Source: Burkholderiales bacterium (lineage in GTDB: Bacteria > Pseudomonadota > Gammaproteobacteria > Burkholderiales > SG8-41). From it: 64,000 nt of DNA. The translations under genes were made by a program, and so were the position numbers. Positions 39,864-47,363 of this stretch are shown here, one piece after another (the first letter of the stretch is position 1; the number at the start of each line of letters is the position of its first letter). Below the pieces are notes generated by a model. That model was not told where the DNA came from. It saw nothing but the letters and a program-made list of their open reading frames with translations, and did no database searches. The DNA is taken from NCBI GenBank assembly GCA_036262035.1, contig DATAJS010000023.1:186001-250000 (forward strand), given 5' to 3'.

Positions 39864-40531
39864 AGCGGCAAGCGCACCTCGACGTGACCATCGTTCACCC
39901 GCACCGCGTGCATGGTGAGCGGGTCCTCCGAAACGTTGAGGCAGCGGCCGGTCTGCAGGTCGAACTCGTAATCGTGATACGGGCACGTGATCACGCCGTT
40001 CGCGACTCTTCCGGAATCGATCGGCATGCCCCGGTGAGGACACGCGTTGGTCATGCAGCTCACCGCATCGCCTTGCCGATGCAGCAGAAAGTTGCGGCCC
40101 CAGTGCGTGATCTTGACCACGCCGCCGTCGGGAATGTGCTTGACGGTGCACATCCATATCCAGCTTTCCCGTTCCGGCGGTTTAGCGAACGAACTGACGA
40201 AATGGATGGGCTGGCTCGCAGCGTCCTCGAGCGCACGCTCCACGCGGTGCTCGAGCGGATCCTTCACCAGGCCATGAAGGCGCAGCACGCCGAAGACCAG
40301 CGGATCGCGCACGGCTGCGTCGAGCCGCGCCGCGGCAGCGGGATCTTCTTTCAGGCAGCGGATCAGGCGCCGGAACGCCTCGGCGTCGAGCGCTTCGATC
40401 GACGACTTGATCGCGGCCAGCGTCTGCGCGTGAGATGCATCCCACCCTTCGGCGACGACCTCGAGGCGCGCGATCTCTCCGGCGAGGCGTTCCAGCGCCT
40501 CGCGGGCGGCCTCGATATCGGCGGGTGACAT
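39860..40531 (-). CDS. Rieske [2Fe-2S] protein with N-terminal helical domain
   Basis: This 223-residue protein has about 110 N-terminal residues of helices (ALERLAGEIARLEVVAEG, SSIEALDAEAFRRLIRCLKE). The C-terminal Rieske domain has SCMTNACPHRGMP and ITCPYHDYEFD (C-x-H ... C-x-x-H), so the cluster ligands are complete. It is probably a soluble Rieske ferredoxin-like or regulatory electron carrier. It is coupled to the 57-residue protein and then the SDR, suggesting a small redox operon. Confidence 0.85.
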   Translation of the reverse strand: MSPADIEAAREALERLAGEIARLEVVAEGWDASHAQTLAAIKSSIEALDAEAFRRLIRCLKEDPAAAARLDAAVRDPLVFGVLRLHGLVKDPLEHRVERALEDAASQPIHFVSSFAKPPERESWIWMCTVKHIPDGGVVKITHWGRNFLLHRQGDAVSCMTNACPHRGMPIDSGRVANGVITCPYHDYEFDLQTGRCLNVSEDPLTMHAVRVNDGHVEVRLPL

Positions 40532-40721
40532 GGTCAGCGGAAGGCCGCGCGAATCACTGGAACTTGAAGTCTCTGAACAGATACGACGTCACCGCACCGC
40601 CGATCACGCTGGCGACGGCGACGCCGGCCACGGGCGTCAACAGTTAGCTGAAGGCCGGATCATATCAGCGCAACGGCTTACATGGCCGAGCCGCGATGCA
40701 GTGGCTCCGGCGCGGCTCCGG

Positions 40722-41426
40722 TCAGAACCTGTACCCGACGGTCAGCCCGAATATGCCCGGATCCGCCTTGACGTCGATGGTGCGGATGATGTTGCCGAAC
40801 CCCGGCGTGGCCGTGGTGACCGTGGCCGTCGTGCGGATCTGGTACCGCGAGTAGGAGGCATCGACGAACCAGTCCTTGTTGAGCGGGACGCTGACGCCGA
40901 CCTTCGCGATATAGCCCCAGGAGCTTTTCATTTCGGCCGTGCTGGAGGTTCCGCCGAAAGCAGCGGTGAAATTGTCGCCGACCTGCTCGTCGGTATAGGT
41001 CGTGTAGTTCACTCCGGCGGCCAGGTAGGGCCGCGAGCCCCAGGGGCCGTCGAAGGTGTATTGACCGAGCACGCCGGGGAACCAGGCACGGACCTTCCCC
41101 ACCTGGCCCAGCGGGGCTGCGACGCCTGCGCCCATGAGCTTGATCGTGGGCGGCGCTCCCCCCTGGACCACGAGGGACCACGGGCCGTAAATATGCCGCT
41201 CATAAACCAGGGCCAGGGTAGAGGCGTTCTTCAGGTCGGCCTGTACGCCCGGCGGGGTGGTCCCTGGCGGGCCCTTGAGGTCTGCGGACTTGGTGTTGAA
41301 ATCGATGTAGGCATAGCCGATCTGGATCGAGTTCTCTTTGTCGGCGGCCTGGGCGTCGCCCATGACGCCGGCGAGGCCGAGGGCGATGCAGAGTCCGAGA
41401 CCACCGGTGACGTGAGCAGGGCGCAT
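40722..41426 (-). CDS. ompW: OmpW-family outer-membrane protein
   Basis: This 234-residue exported eight-stranded barrel has the signal GLGLCIALGLAGVMGDAQA and then IQIGYAYIDFNTKSADLKGP. The family blocks LALVYERHIYGPWSLVVQGG, APPTIKLMGAG, YLAAGVNYTTY and DWFVDASYSRYQI follow, and it ends with the C-terminal aromatic GLTVGYRF. OmpW proteins conduct small hydrophobic molecules across the outer membrane. The adjoining 190 bases downstream (40532-40721) show no convincing gene. Confidence 0.92.
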   Translation of the reverse strand: MRPAHVTGGLGLCIALGLAGVMGDAQAADKENSIQIGYAYIDFNTKSADLKGPPGTTPPGVQADLKNASTLALVYERHIYGPWSLVVQGGAPPTIKLMGAGVAAPLGQVGKVRAWFPGVLGQYTFDGPWGSRPYLAAGVNYTTYTDEQVGDNFTAAFGGTSSTAEMKSSWGYIAKVGVSVPLNKDWFVDASYSRYQIRTTATVTTATPGFGNIIRTIDVKADPGIFGLTVGYRF

Positions 41427-41756
41427 TTCTTTTCTCCGAAGTTTGCGTTCGCTGCATCAACGGCCCCCCCGGGCGATTCTTGAGAGATTCTTTACCTGCG
41501 AACCCATTTCGGGCGCGACAGCCGTGCCTGCAGGGCCCGAATTTCGCTGCCGAACGACGGCGTCGTGGTGATGTGGCCCTGCTACCTGGGTGCAGTCCTC
41601 CTTCAAGCGGCGATAGCGCGCGCTCAAGATTTGGCCGGGACCTGCCGTAGTAGCGCGTGCTTGCCATCAGCAGCTTCACCAGATGATTCGCCGTGCCGTC
41701 CCTGACTCTTCATTCGCGCTTGCATGTTCAATGGTTTGCCTGCCTGGAGCCGGCGA
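41427..41756. other. Divergent intergenic region between ompW and the signalling block
   Basis: These 330 bases have no convincing gene. They hold the promoters for ompW (minus) and for the response regulator (plus). A segment at about 41632-41655 (AAGATTTGGCCGGGACCTG) resembles AAGATTGTTCCGGGACC at about 44001, upstream of the second regulator. The duplication may therefore have included promoter sequence. Confidence 0.5.
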
Positions 41757-42143
41757 ATGCCTAAGATCCTGTTGATTGAGGACAACCCGATAAACAGCAC
41801 CATGTTGCGCCGGCGGCTCGAGCGCAAAGGGTTCGAGGTGTATCTGGCCGTCGACGGTCCGGACGGGATCGCGGCGGCCCGCGCCCAAAGCCCGGATCTC
41901 ATCCTGATGGATATCAGTTTGGGTCTCGGAAAGATGGACGGCTGGGAAGCCACGCAGAAGATCAAGGCCGACCCGGCTACGGCCGGCATTCCGATCATGG
42001 CGCTGACGGCGCACGCGATGGAAAGCGACCGGCTGAAGTCCGTCGAGGTCGGCTGCTCCGATTTCGATACCAAGCCGGTCGACTTCAACCGGCTGCTCAC
42101 CAAGATCAGCGCGCTGCTGGAGGGCGCACAGCGTGTCGCATAA
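41757..42143 (+). CDS. Single-domain response regulator (1) of the signalling block
   Basis: This 128-residue CheY-like/DivK-like receiver has acid-pocket residues IEDN, phospho-acceptor aspartate 52 (DLILMD), an unusually long beta3-alpha3 loop ISLGLGKMDGWEATQKIKAD, MALTAHAM and the lysine in FDTKPVD. All active-site residues are present. With no output domain it acts as a phosphate carrier or by protein contact. ATG 41757 follows CTGGAGCC. Its 3' end overlaps the start of the REC-GGDEF-EAL gene. It is paralogous to the regulator at 44099. Confidence 0.9.
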   Translation: MPKILLIEDNPINSTMLRRRLERKGFEVYLAVDGPDGIAAARAQSPDLILMDISLGLGKMDGWEATQKIKADPATAGIPIMALTAHAMESDRLKSVEVGCSDFDTKPVDFNRLLTKISALLEGAQRVA

Positions 42144-43956
42144 CCCGCGTCTTCTCGTCGTCGACGATATCGCCGACAACCGGACCATCCTCTCGCGTCG
42201 TCTCGTACGGCGCGGTTTCGAGGTGGTCGAGGCCGACGGCGGGCGCGCAGCCCTGGAGCTGATCGCGCAGCAACCGTTCGACCTGGTGTTGCTCGACATC
42301 ACCATGCCCGACCTGGACGGCCTCTCGGTTCTGAAGACCATTCGTGAGAAGCATTCGCCGTCCGCCCTGCCCGTCATCATGGTGACGGCAAACGGGGAGA
42401 GCGCCGACACCGTGGCGGCTCTGACGCTGGGCGCGAACGACTACGTGACGAAGCCGGTCGACTTTCCGGTCGCACTCGCCCGCATCGAGGCGCAGGTCGC
42501 ACGCAAGCGCGCGGAGGAAGCGCTGCGGCTGACGAACCAGCAACTGGAGCATCGGATCGACAGCCGGACGGCCGAGCTCTCGCAGCTGAATGAGAAGCTC
42601 GCAAGCGAGATCGTTGAGCGCCGGCGTTCGGAAGCCCGGATGGAGCATATGGCGCATCACGATGCGCTGACCGGCCTTGCGAATCGCGTCCTGTTTCAGG
42701 ACCGTCTGGGCCAGGCGTTGTCCGAGGCCGAGGCAAGCGGCGAAGCGGTCGCCGTGCTCTGCCTCGATCTCGATCGCTTCAAGGAAGTCAACGACACGTT
42801 CGGGCATCCTGCCGGGGACAAGCTGCTGCGATCCGTCGCCCAAAGGCTGCTGACGGCGGTTCGCGCCGAGGATACCGTCGCGCGGCTCAGCGGCGACGAA
42901 TTCGCGATCATCCAGCCCGGACCCGCCTCGCCGGAGGCTACTGCGGCCCTCGGGCAGCGCGTGCTGGAGCTGTTCCAGAAGCCCTTTGAGCTGGACACCG
43001 ATGTGCTTCGCAGCGGGGTCAGCATCGGCGCTGCGCTGTTCCCCCACGATGCGACGACCGCGAATGATCTGCTGAAGGGGGCGGATATCGCGCTCTACCA
43101 CGCGAAATCGGAAGGTCGCGGGATATATCACCGCTTCGAAGCCGAAATGAGCGCGGCGCTCGAGGCGCGACGCGGATTCGAGCAGGACCTGCGGCAGGCG
43201 CTCGAACGCGATGAATTCGAGCTGCACTACCAGCCGCTGATCGACCTCGAAACCCACTCCGTCCTCGGCTGCGAAGCGCTCATCCGCTGGCGTCACCCGG
43301 TGCGCGGCTACGTTTCGCCCGCGGACTTCATCCCGATCGCGGAAAGCAACGGCTTGATCGTCGACATCGGCGCATGGGTGTTGCGGACCGCTTGCGCCGA
43401 AGCGGCGCGCTGGCCCGCCCCGACGAAGATCGCCGTCAATCTCTCCCCGGTCCAGTTCGCCAGGCCGGGATTGGTGGACGTGGTTGTGGACGCGCTGTCT
43501 GCGGCCGGTCTGGACGCGGCGCGCCTGGAGCTCGAAATCACCGAGTCGCTGCTGCTCGGCAACAGCGAGCTGGTGCTTCGCGCGCTGCGAGATTTGAAGA
43601 AGCTGGGTATCGAGATCTCGATGGACGATTTCGGCACCGGGTATTCGTCGCTCGGCTATCTGCGCCAATTTCCGTTCGACAAGATCAAGGTCGACCGCTC
43701 CTTCGTCAGCAGCCTGGCCGCAAGCACTGAATCGGTCGCCATCGTGCGCGCCATCGTGGGGTTGGCGAGTGGCCTGGGGATGACCACGCTCGCCGAGGGG
43801 GTCGAAACCGTCGAGCAACTCGACAGCCTGGTGGCCGAGGGCTGCGAGCAGGGTCAGGGCTTCTACTTCAGTCGCCCCCTCCGGGCAGCTGAAATCAGGG
43901 CCCTGCTCGGCGACCCACGCTGGCTGCCGGCGCACGCCCAGGCTGCTGCGGCTTAA
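42133..43956 (+). CDS. REC-GGDEF-EAL cyclic-di-GMP signalling protein
   Basis: This 607-residue protein has a receiver (residues 5-120, acceptor aspartate 55), a short coiled coil (EEALRLTNQQLEHRIDSR), a GGDEF domain (about 175-335, signature SGDEF in VARLSGDEFAII) and a full EAL domain (about 350-600). The EAL signature residues are CEALIRW, NLSPVQF, LEITES, MDDFGTGYS, DKIKVDRSF and LAEGVET. It could make or degrade c-di-GMP under phosphorylation control; the intact EAL suggests phosphodiesterase output. GTG 42133 overlaps regulator (1) by 11 bases with GGAGGGCG upstream. Confidence 0.9.
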   Translation: MSHNPRLLVVDDIADNRTILSRRLVRRGFEVVEADGGRAALELIAQQPFDLVLLDITMPDLDGLSVLKTIREKHSPSALPVIMVTANGESADTVAALTLGANDYVTKPVDFPVALARIEAQVARKRAEEALRLTNQQLEHRIDSRTAELSQLNEKLASEIVERRRSEARMEHMAHHDALTGLANRVLFQDRLGQALSEAEASGEAVAVLCLDLDRFKEVNDTFGHPAGDKLLRSVAQRLLTAVRAEDTVARLSGDEFAIIQPGPASPEATAALGQRVLELFQKPFELDTDVLRSGVSIGAALFPHDATTANDLLKGADIALYHAKSEGRGIYHRFEAEMSAALEARRGFEQDLRQALERDEFELHYQPLIDLETHSVLGCEALIRWRHPVRGYVSPADFIPIAESNGLIVDIGAWVLRTACAEAARWPAPTKIAVNLSPVQFARPGLVDVVVDALSAAGLDAARLELEITESLLLGNSELVLRALRDLKKLGIEISMDDFGTGYSSLGYLRQFPFDKIKVDRSFVSSLAASTESVAIVRAIVGLASGLGMTTLAEGVETVEQLDSLVAEGCEQGQGFYFSRPLRAAEIRALLGDPRWLPAHAQAAAA

Positions 43957-44098
43957 GGCGCGGACCACGGCTGCGAAGCCGGCGACAACGCGCCGCGCTA
44001 AAGATTGTTCCGGGACCGCCGTTGTAGGCCTGTCCACGCGATGCCGGTGCATGCGAACACGGCCGGTGCGCCACCTTTGCCCGTCTTGGAGTCGACGA

Positions 44099-44488
44099 AT
44101 GCCCAGGATCTTACTGATTGAAGACAACGAGATGAATCGCGACATGTTGAGCCGGCGACTCGAGCGCAAGGGGTTCCAGGTGTGCCTGGCCAGCGACGGT
44201 CCGGCCGGGATCGCGGCCGCCGCCGCCGAAAACCCGGATCTCATCCTGATGGATGTCAGTCTGGGTCTCGGCAAGATGGACGGCTGGGAAGCCACGCAGA
44301 AGATCAAGGCCGACCCGGCTACGGCCGGCATTCCGATCATGGCGCTGACAGCGCACGCGATGGCGACCGACCGGTTGAAGGCCGTCGAGGTCGGCTGCGC
44401 CGATTTCGATACCAAGCCGGTCGACCTCAACCGGCTGCTCACGAAGATCAACGCGCTGCTGGAGCACGCAGGTCGCGTCGTCCCATAG
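44099..44488 (+). CDS. Single-domain response regulator (2) of the signalling block
   Basis: This 129-residue receiver is nearly identical in the middle to regulator (1): LGLGKMDGWEATQKIKADPA and TAGIPIMALTAHAMATDRLK, with acceptor aspartate 52 and the lysine in FDTKPVD. DNA identity over about 44241-44375 versus 41899-42033 is very high, with only a handful of differences, while the flanks differ more. A recent duplication or gene conversion is likely. It lies directly before the oxoamine synthase, so it may be its dedicated partner. A TTGGAG site precedes the ATG. Confidence 0.9.
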   Translation: MPRILLIEDNEMNRDMLSRRLERKGFQVCLASDGPAGIAAAAAENPDLILMDVSLGLGKMDGWEATQKIKADPATAGIPIMALTAHAMATDRLKAVEVGCADFDTKPVDLNRLLTKINALLEHAGRVVP

Positions 44489-44532
44489 CCCGCGTCTTAT
44501 CTACCCGCTCAATTTCATTTACCGAGAAAGCA

Positions 44533-45918
44533 ATGTCACTCTTAAACGTCGTTCCTGATCCCATCGAAGCGCTCACCGGCAGCATGCGCGATTTCCGCGA
44601 GCTGCGCGGGCGCGACCTGACCGGCCGCGTCGAGCAGTTCTATCGCTGGCAGGATCTGCGCCGGCAGCATGGCCTGTGGCCTTATTCGAAGTCGACGGAG
44701 CAGGCGCCGCTCGCCGTCTGCGCCGCCAAGGACGACGCCGGCGTGAGCTTCCAGGGCGTCAACTTTTCGTCGCAGGACTATCTCGGCCTGTCCTCCGACC
44801 CGGAGATCAAGGAGACGGCGAAGGCCGTCATCGAAGAGTACGGCGTCCACAGCGCCGGCTCCTCGGCGCTTTCGGGGAATACCAAGTATTCGCTCAAGCT
44901 CGAAGAGACGATCTCGCAGTTTCTGCAGCTCGACCACACCGTGCTCTACCCGACCGGCTGGGCCGCCGGCTACGGCGTGATCAAGGCGCTGGTCGGCCCC
45001 AACGACCACGTCGTGATGGACGGCCTCGCGCACGCCTGCCTGCAGGAAGGCGCGGGCTCGGCGACCCGGAACGTCCGCCTGCACGGCCACCTCAACCTCG
45101 AATCGGCGCGCCGCCACCTGAAGAAGATCCGCGCCAAGGACACCGAGAACGGGATCCTCGTCGTCACCGAGAGCCTGTTCTCGATGGACTCCGACACGCC
45201 CGACCTCGTAGCGCTGCAGCAGCTGTGCCGCGAGTACGACGCGACGCTGATGGTCGACGTCGCGCACGACCTCGGCAATATCGGCGAGGACGGCCGCGGA
45301 TTCATCGGCGTGCAGAACATGCTCGGCAAGGTCGACATCGTGATGGGCAGCTTCTCGAAGACTTTCGCGTCGAACGGCGGCTTCGTGTCGACCAAGTCCG
45401 CGGCGGTGAAGCAGTACCTGAAGTTCTACGGCTGCTCGAACACCTTCTCGAACGCGCTGTCGCCGGTCCAGGCGGCCACGGTGGCGAAGGCCTTCGAGAT
45501 CATCCAATCGGACCGCGGCCTCGCGCTGCGCCGCCAGATGATGGACACCGTCATGAAGCTCCGCGCGGGCTTCGATCAGGCCGGCCTGCAGCTCATCGGC
45601 AACCCGTCGGCGATCGTTCCCGTGGTCGTCGGCGACGAGGCGCTGGCCCGGCGCGTGAGCCGCCGCCTTCCGGCACTCGGCGTGGTCGCGAACCTGGTCG
45701 AGTTCCCCGCGGTGGCCAAGGGCAACGCGCGCTTCCGCTTCCAGGTGATGCCCAGCCACACCGACCAGAACATCGCCGACGTGGTCGAGCGCTTCTGCGT
45801 CGCGGTCGACGCGGCAAAGTCGGAATACGAGCGGCACCTGGTCTCCACCGGCCAGGACCGGCGCCGGCAGTCGTGGGCGCCGAGCCAGGCCGAGCCTCGC
45901 CTGGCCGCTAAGGGCTGA
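44533..45918 (+). CDS. Alpha-oxoamine synthase family PLP enzyme (CqsA/LqsA/SPT-like)
   Basis: This 461-residue fold-type I PLP enzyme of the AONS/KBL/SPT/CqsA family has NFSSQDYLGLSSDP, GSSALSGNTKYSLKLEE and the PLP-stacking histidine 167 (DGLAHACLQEG). VDVAHDLG supplies aspartate 242 and histidine 245, and lysine 276 in GSFSKTFASNGGF forms the Schiff base. Such enzymes condense an amino acid with an acyl-CoA. The N-terminal extension of about 60 residues and the C-terminal tail make it longer than CqsA (about 390). Its position between a response regulator and two six-TM kinases suggests it makes a signal molecule; a sphingoid-base-like product is the alternative. Confidence 0.82.
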   Translation: MSLLNVVPDPIEALTGSMRDFRELRGRDLTGRVEQFYRWQDLRRQHGLWPYSKSTEQAPLAVCAAKDDAGVSFQGVNFSSQDYLGLSSDPEIKETAKAVIEEYGVHSAGSSALSGNTKYSLKLEETISQFLQLDHTVLYPTGWAAGYGVIKALVGPNDHVVMDGLAHACLQEGAGSATRNVRLHGHLNLESARRHLKKIRAKDTENGILVVTESLFSMDSDTPDLVALQQLCREYDATLMVDVAHDLGNIGEDGRGFIGVQNMLGKVDIVMGSFSKTFASNGGFVSTKSAAVKQYLKFYGCSNTFSNALSPVQAATVAKAFEIIQSDRGLALRRQMMDTVMKLRAGFDQAGLQLIGNPSAIVPVVVGDEALARRVSRRLPALGVVANLVEFPAVAKGNARFRFQVMPSHTDQNIADVVERFCVAVDAAKSEYERHLVSTGQDRRRQSWAPSQAEPRLAAKG

Positions 45919-45947
45919 TCCGGCCGCGAGACCGCGAGGGCGAAACG

Positions 45948-47363
45948 ATGCTGAACGAGCACATCCTCAGGGCGATCGACTGGTTCGTCCCGGCGCAACT
46001 GCGCACCGACACGGGCTCGTTCTGGCGGGCGCGGATCTTCGCGATCAGCCACCTGCTCAGCCCGTGCTTCGCGGTCCCCATCGTCGTCTTTCTCTTCCGC
46101 GCGGATCCGCAGCCCGGCGTTCCGTTCTGGATCATCTGCGCCGCGGCCTCGTCGTTCCTGTTCCTGCCTTTCGGCGTGAAGGCGACGAAGCAGCTGCGCT
46201 GGGCGGCCGTATCCTCGGTCTGCACGCTGACCTTCCTCAGCGTCTTCGGCTCGTTCTTCTACGGCGGGGTCAGCTCGCCGTTCCTGCCGTGGTTCCTGAC
46301 CGCGCTACTGCTCGGCTTCTTCTACCTGGGCGACCGACCGCTGCTCGTGCTCGGGCTGTTCGCCGTCAACCTGCTGGGCCTGGGCATCGCGCACGAGATC
46401 AACGGCTTCTTCCCCGAGCTGGTGCCGGTGGCGGCGCTCTCGAACGTCGGCGTGATCTCGGTGTGCGCCGCGACGTTGTACACGTCGATGATGGCGATCT
46501 ACTACGCCAGCGTCGTGACGGCCCAGTCCGCGCTGCGGCGCGAGGCCGAGCGGCATCTCGTGACGGCCGCAAAGATGCGCAAGGCGAAAGAGGAGGCCGA
46601 GCGGTCGAACGAGGCCAAATCGGTGTTCCTCGCGAAGATGAACCATCTGATGCGAACGCCGCTGAACGCCGTCATCGGTTACAGCGAGATCCTCCGGGAA
46701 GACGCCGAAGCGCTGAACAACGAATCGCAGATGCGCGACCTGGAACGGATCAACAGCGCAGGACGCCATCTCCTCGCGCTCGTCACCGACGTGCTGGACG
46801 TAGGCAAGATCGCATCGAACGACGTCGAGCTGGTCCTGCGCCCGGTCGACCTCGCGGGCCTCGTCGACGACGTGGCGTCGACCTGCCGGAGCCTGGTGAC
46901 GGTCAATCGAAACGAATTCATCGTCGACAAGGGCGATGATCTCGGCACCGTCTTCACCGACGAAACGCGGCTGCGGCAGATCGTATTCAATCTGCTCAGC
47001 AACGCCGGGAAGTTCACCAGCAAAGGCGTCGTTACACTGGGCGTAAGCCGAGCGGCGGACACGTTCGTGATCTCGGTGAAGGACACCGGCATCGGGATAT
47101 CGCGGGACAACATCGAGAAGCTCTTCACCGACTTCAGCCAGGCCGACGCTTCGACGTCGACGAAGTACGGCGGGACCGGCCTCGGGCTCGCGCTGAGCCG
47201 CAGCCTCTGCCACCTGATGGGCGGCGAAATCAGCGTCGAAAGCGACGTGGGACGCGGTTCGACCTTCACGGTCCGCCTTCCGGTCGAGGCGCGGCCGAAA
47301 TCGGCTGCCGCGGCCGCTCCGATGCCCTCGCCCATCGAAGAAACGGAGGCTCTCGGTGCTTAG
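45948..47363 (+). CDS. Six-TM sensor histidine kinase (1), altered H-box
   Basis: This 471-residue protein has about six TM segments (residues 28-190) including YGGVSSPFLPWFLTALLLGFFY, a short linker coil, HisKA and HATPase_c. Histidine 233 is present in MNHLMRTPLNAVIGYSE, but the acidic residue that normally follows it (HE) is leucine. The ATPase has an N-box FNLLSNAGKFT, VKDTGIGIS, FSQADAST and GGTGLGLALS, so ATP binding is intact. There is no fused receiver. The sensor domain is paralogous to that of kinase (2), whose GTG start overlaps this stop. It lies 29 bases after the oxoamine synthase. Confidence 0.88.
   Translation: MLNEHILRAIDWFVPAQLRTDTGSFWRARIFAISHLLSPCFAVPIVVFLFRADPQPGVPFWIICAAASSFLFLPFGVKATKQLRWAAVSSVCTLTFLSVFGSFFYGGVSSPFLPWFLTALLLGFFYLGDRPLLVLGLFAVNLLGLGIAHEINGFFPELVPVAALSNVGVISVCAATLYTSMMAIYYASVVTAQSALRREAERHLVTAAKMRKAKEEAERSNEAKSVFLAKMNHLMRTPLNAVIGYSEILREDAEALNNESQMRDLERINSAGRHLLALVTDVLDVGKIASNDVELVLRPVDLAGLVDDVASTCRSLVTVNRNEFIVDKGDDLGTVFTDETRLRQIVFNLLSNAGKFTSKGVVTLGVSRAADTFVISVKDTGIGISRDNIEKLFTDFSQADASTSTKYGGTGLGLALSRSLCHLMGGEISVESDVGRGSTFTVRLPVEARPKSAAAAAPMPSPIEETEALGA

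Noticed and set aside
40554-40640. 28-codon TTG-started frame (TPVAGVAVASVIGGAVTSYL)
   Set aside because: It looks like a small TM peptide, but it has no ribosome site and an in-frame stop just upstream; too weak to annotate.
42880-42920. SGDEF instead of GGDEF as evidence of a dead cyclase in the 42133 protein
   Set aside because: Serine at the first position is common in active GGDEF domains; no inference on activity is possible from this alone.
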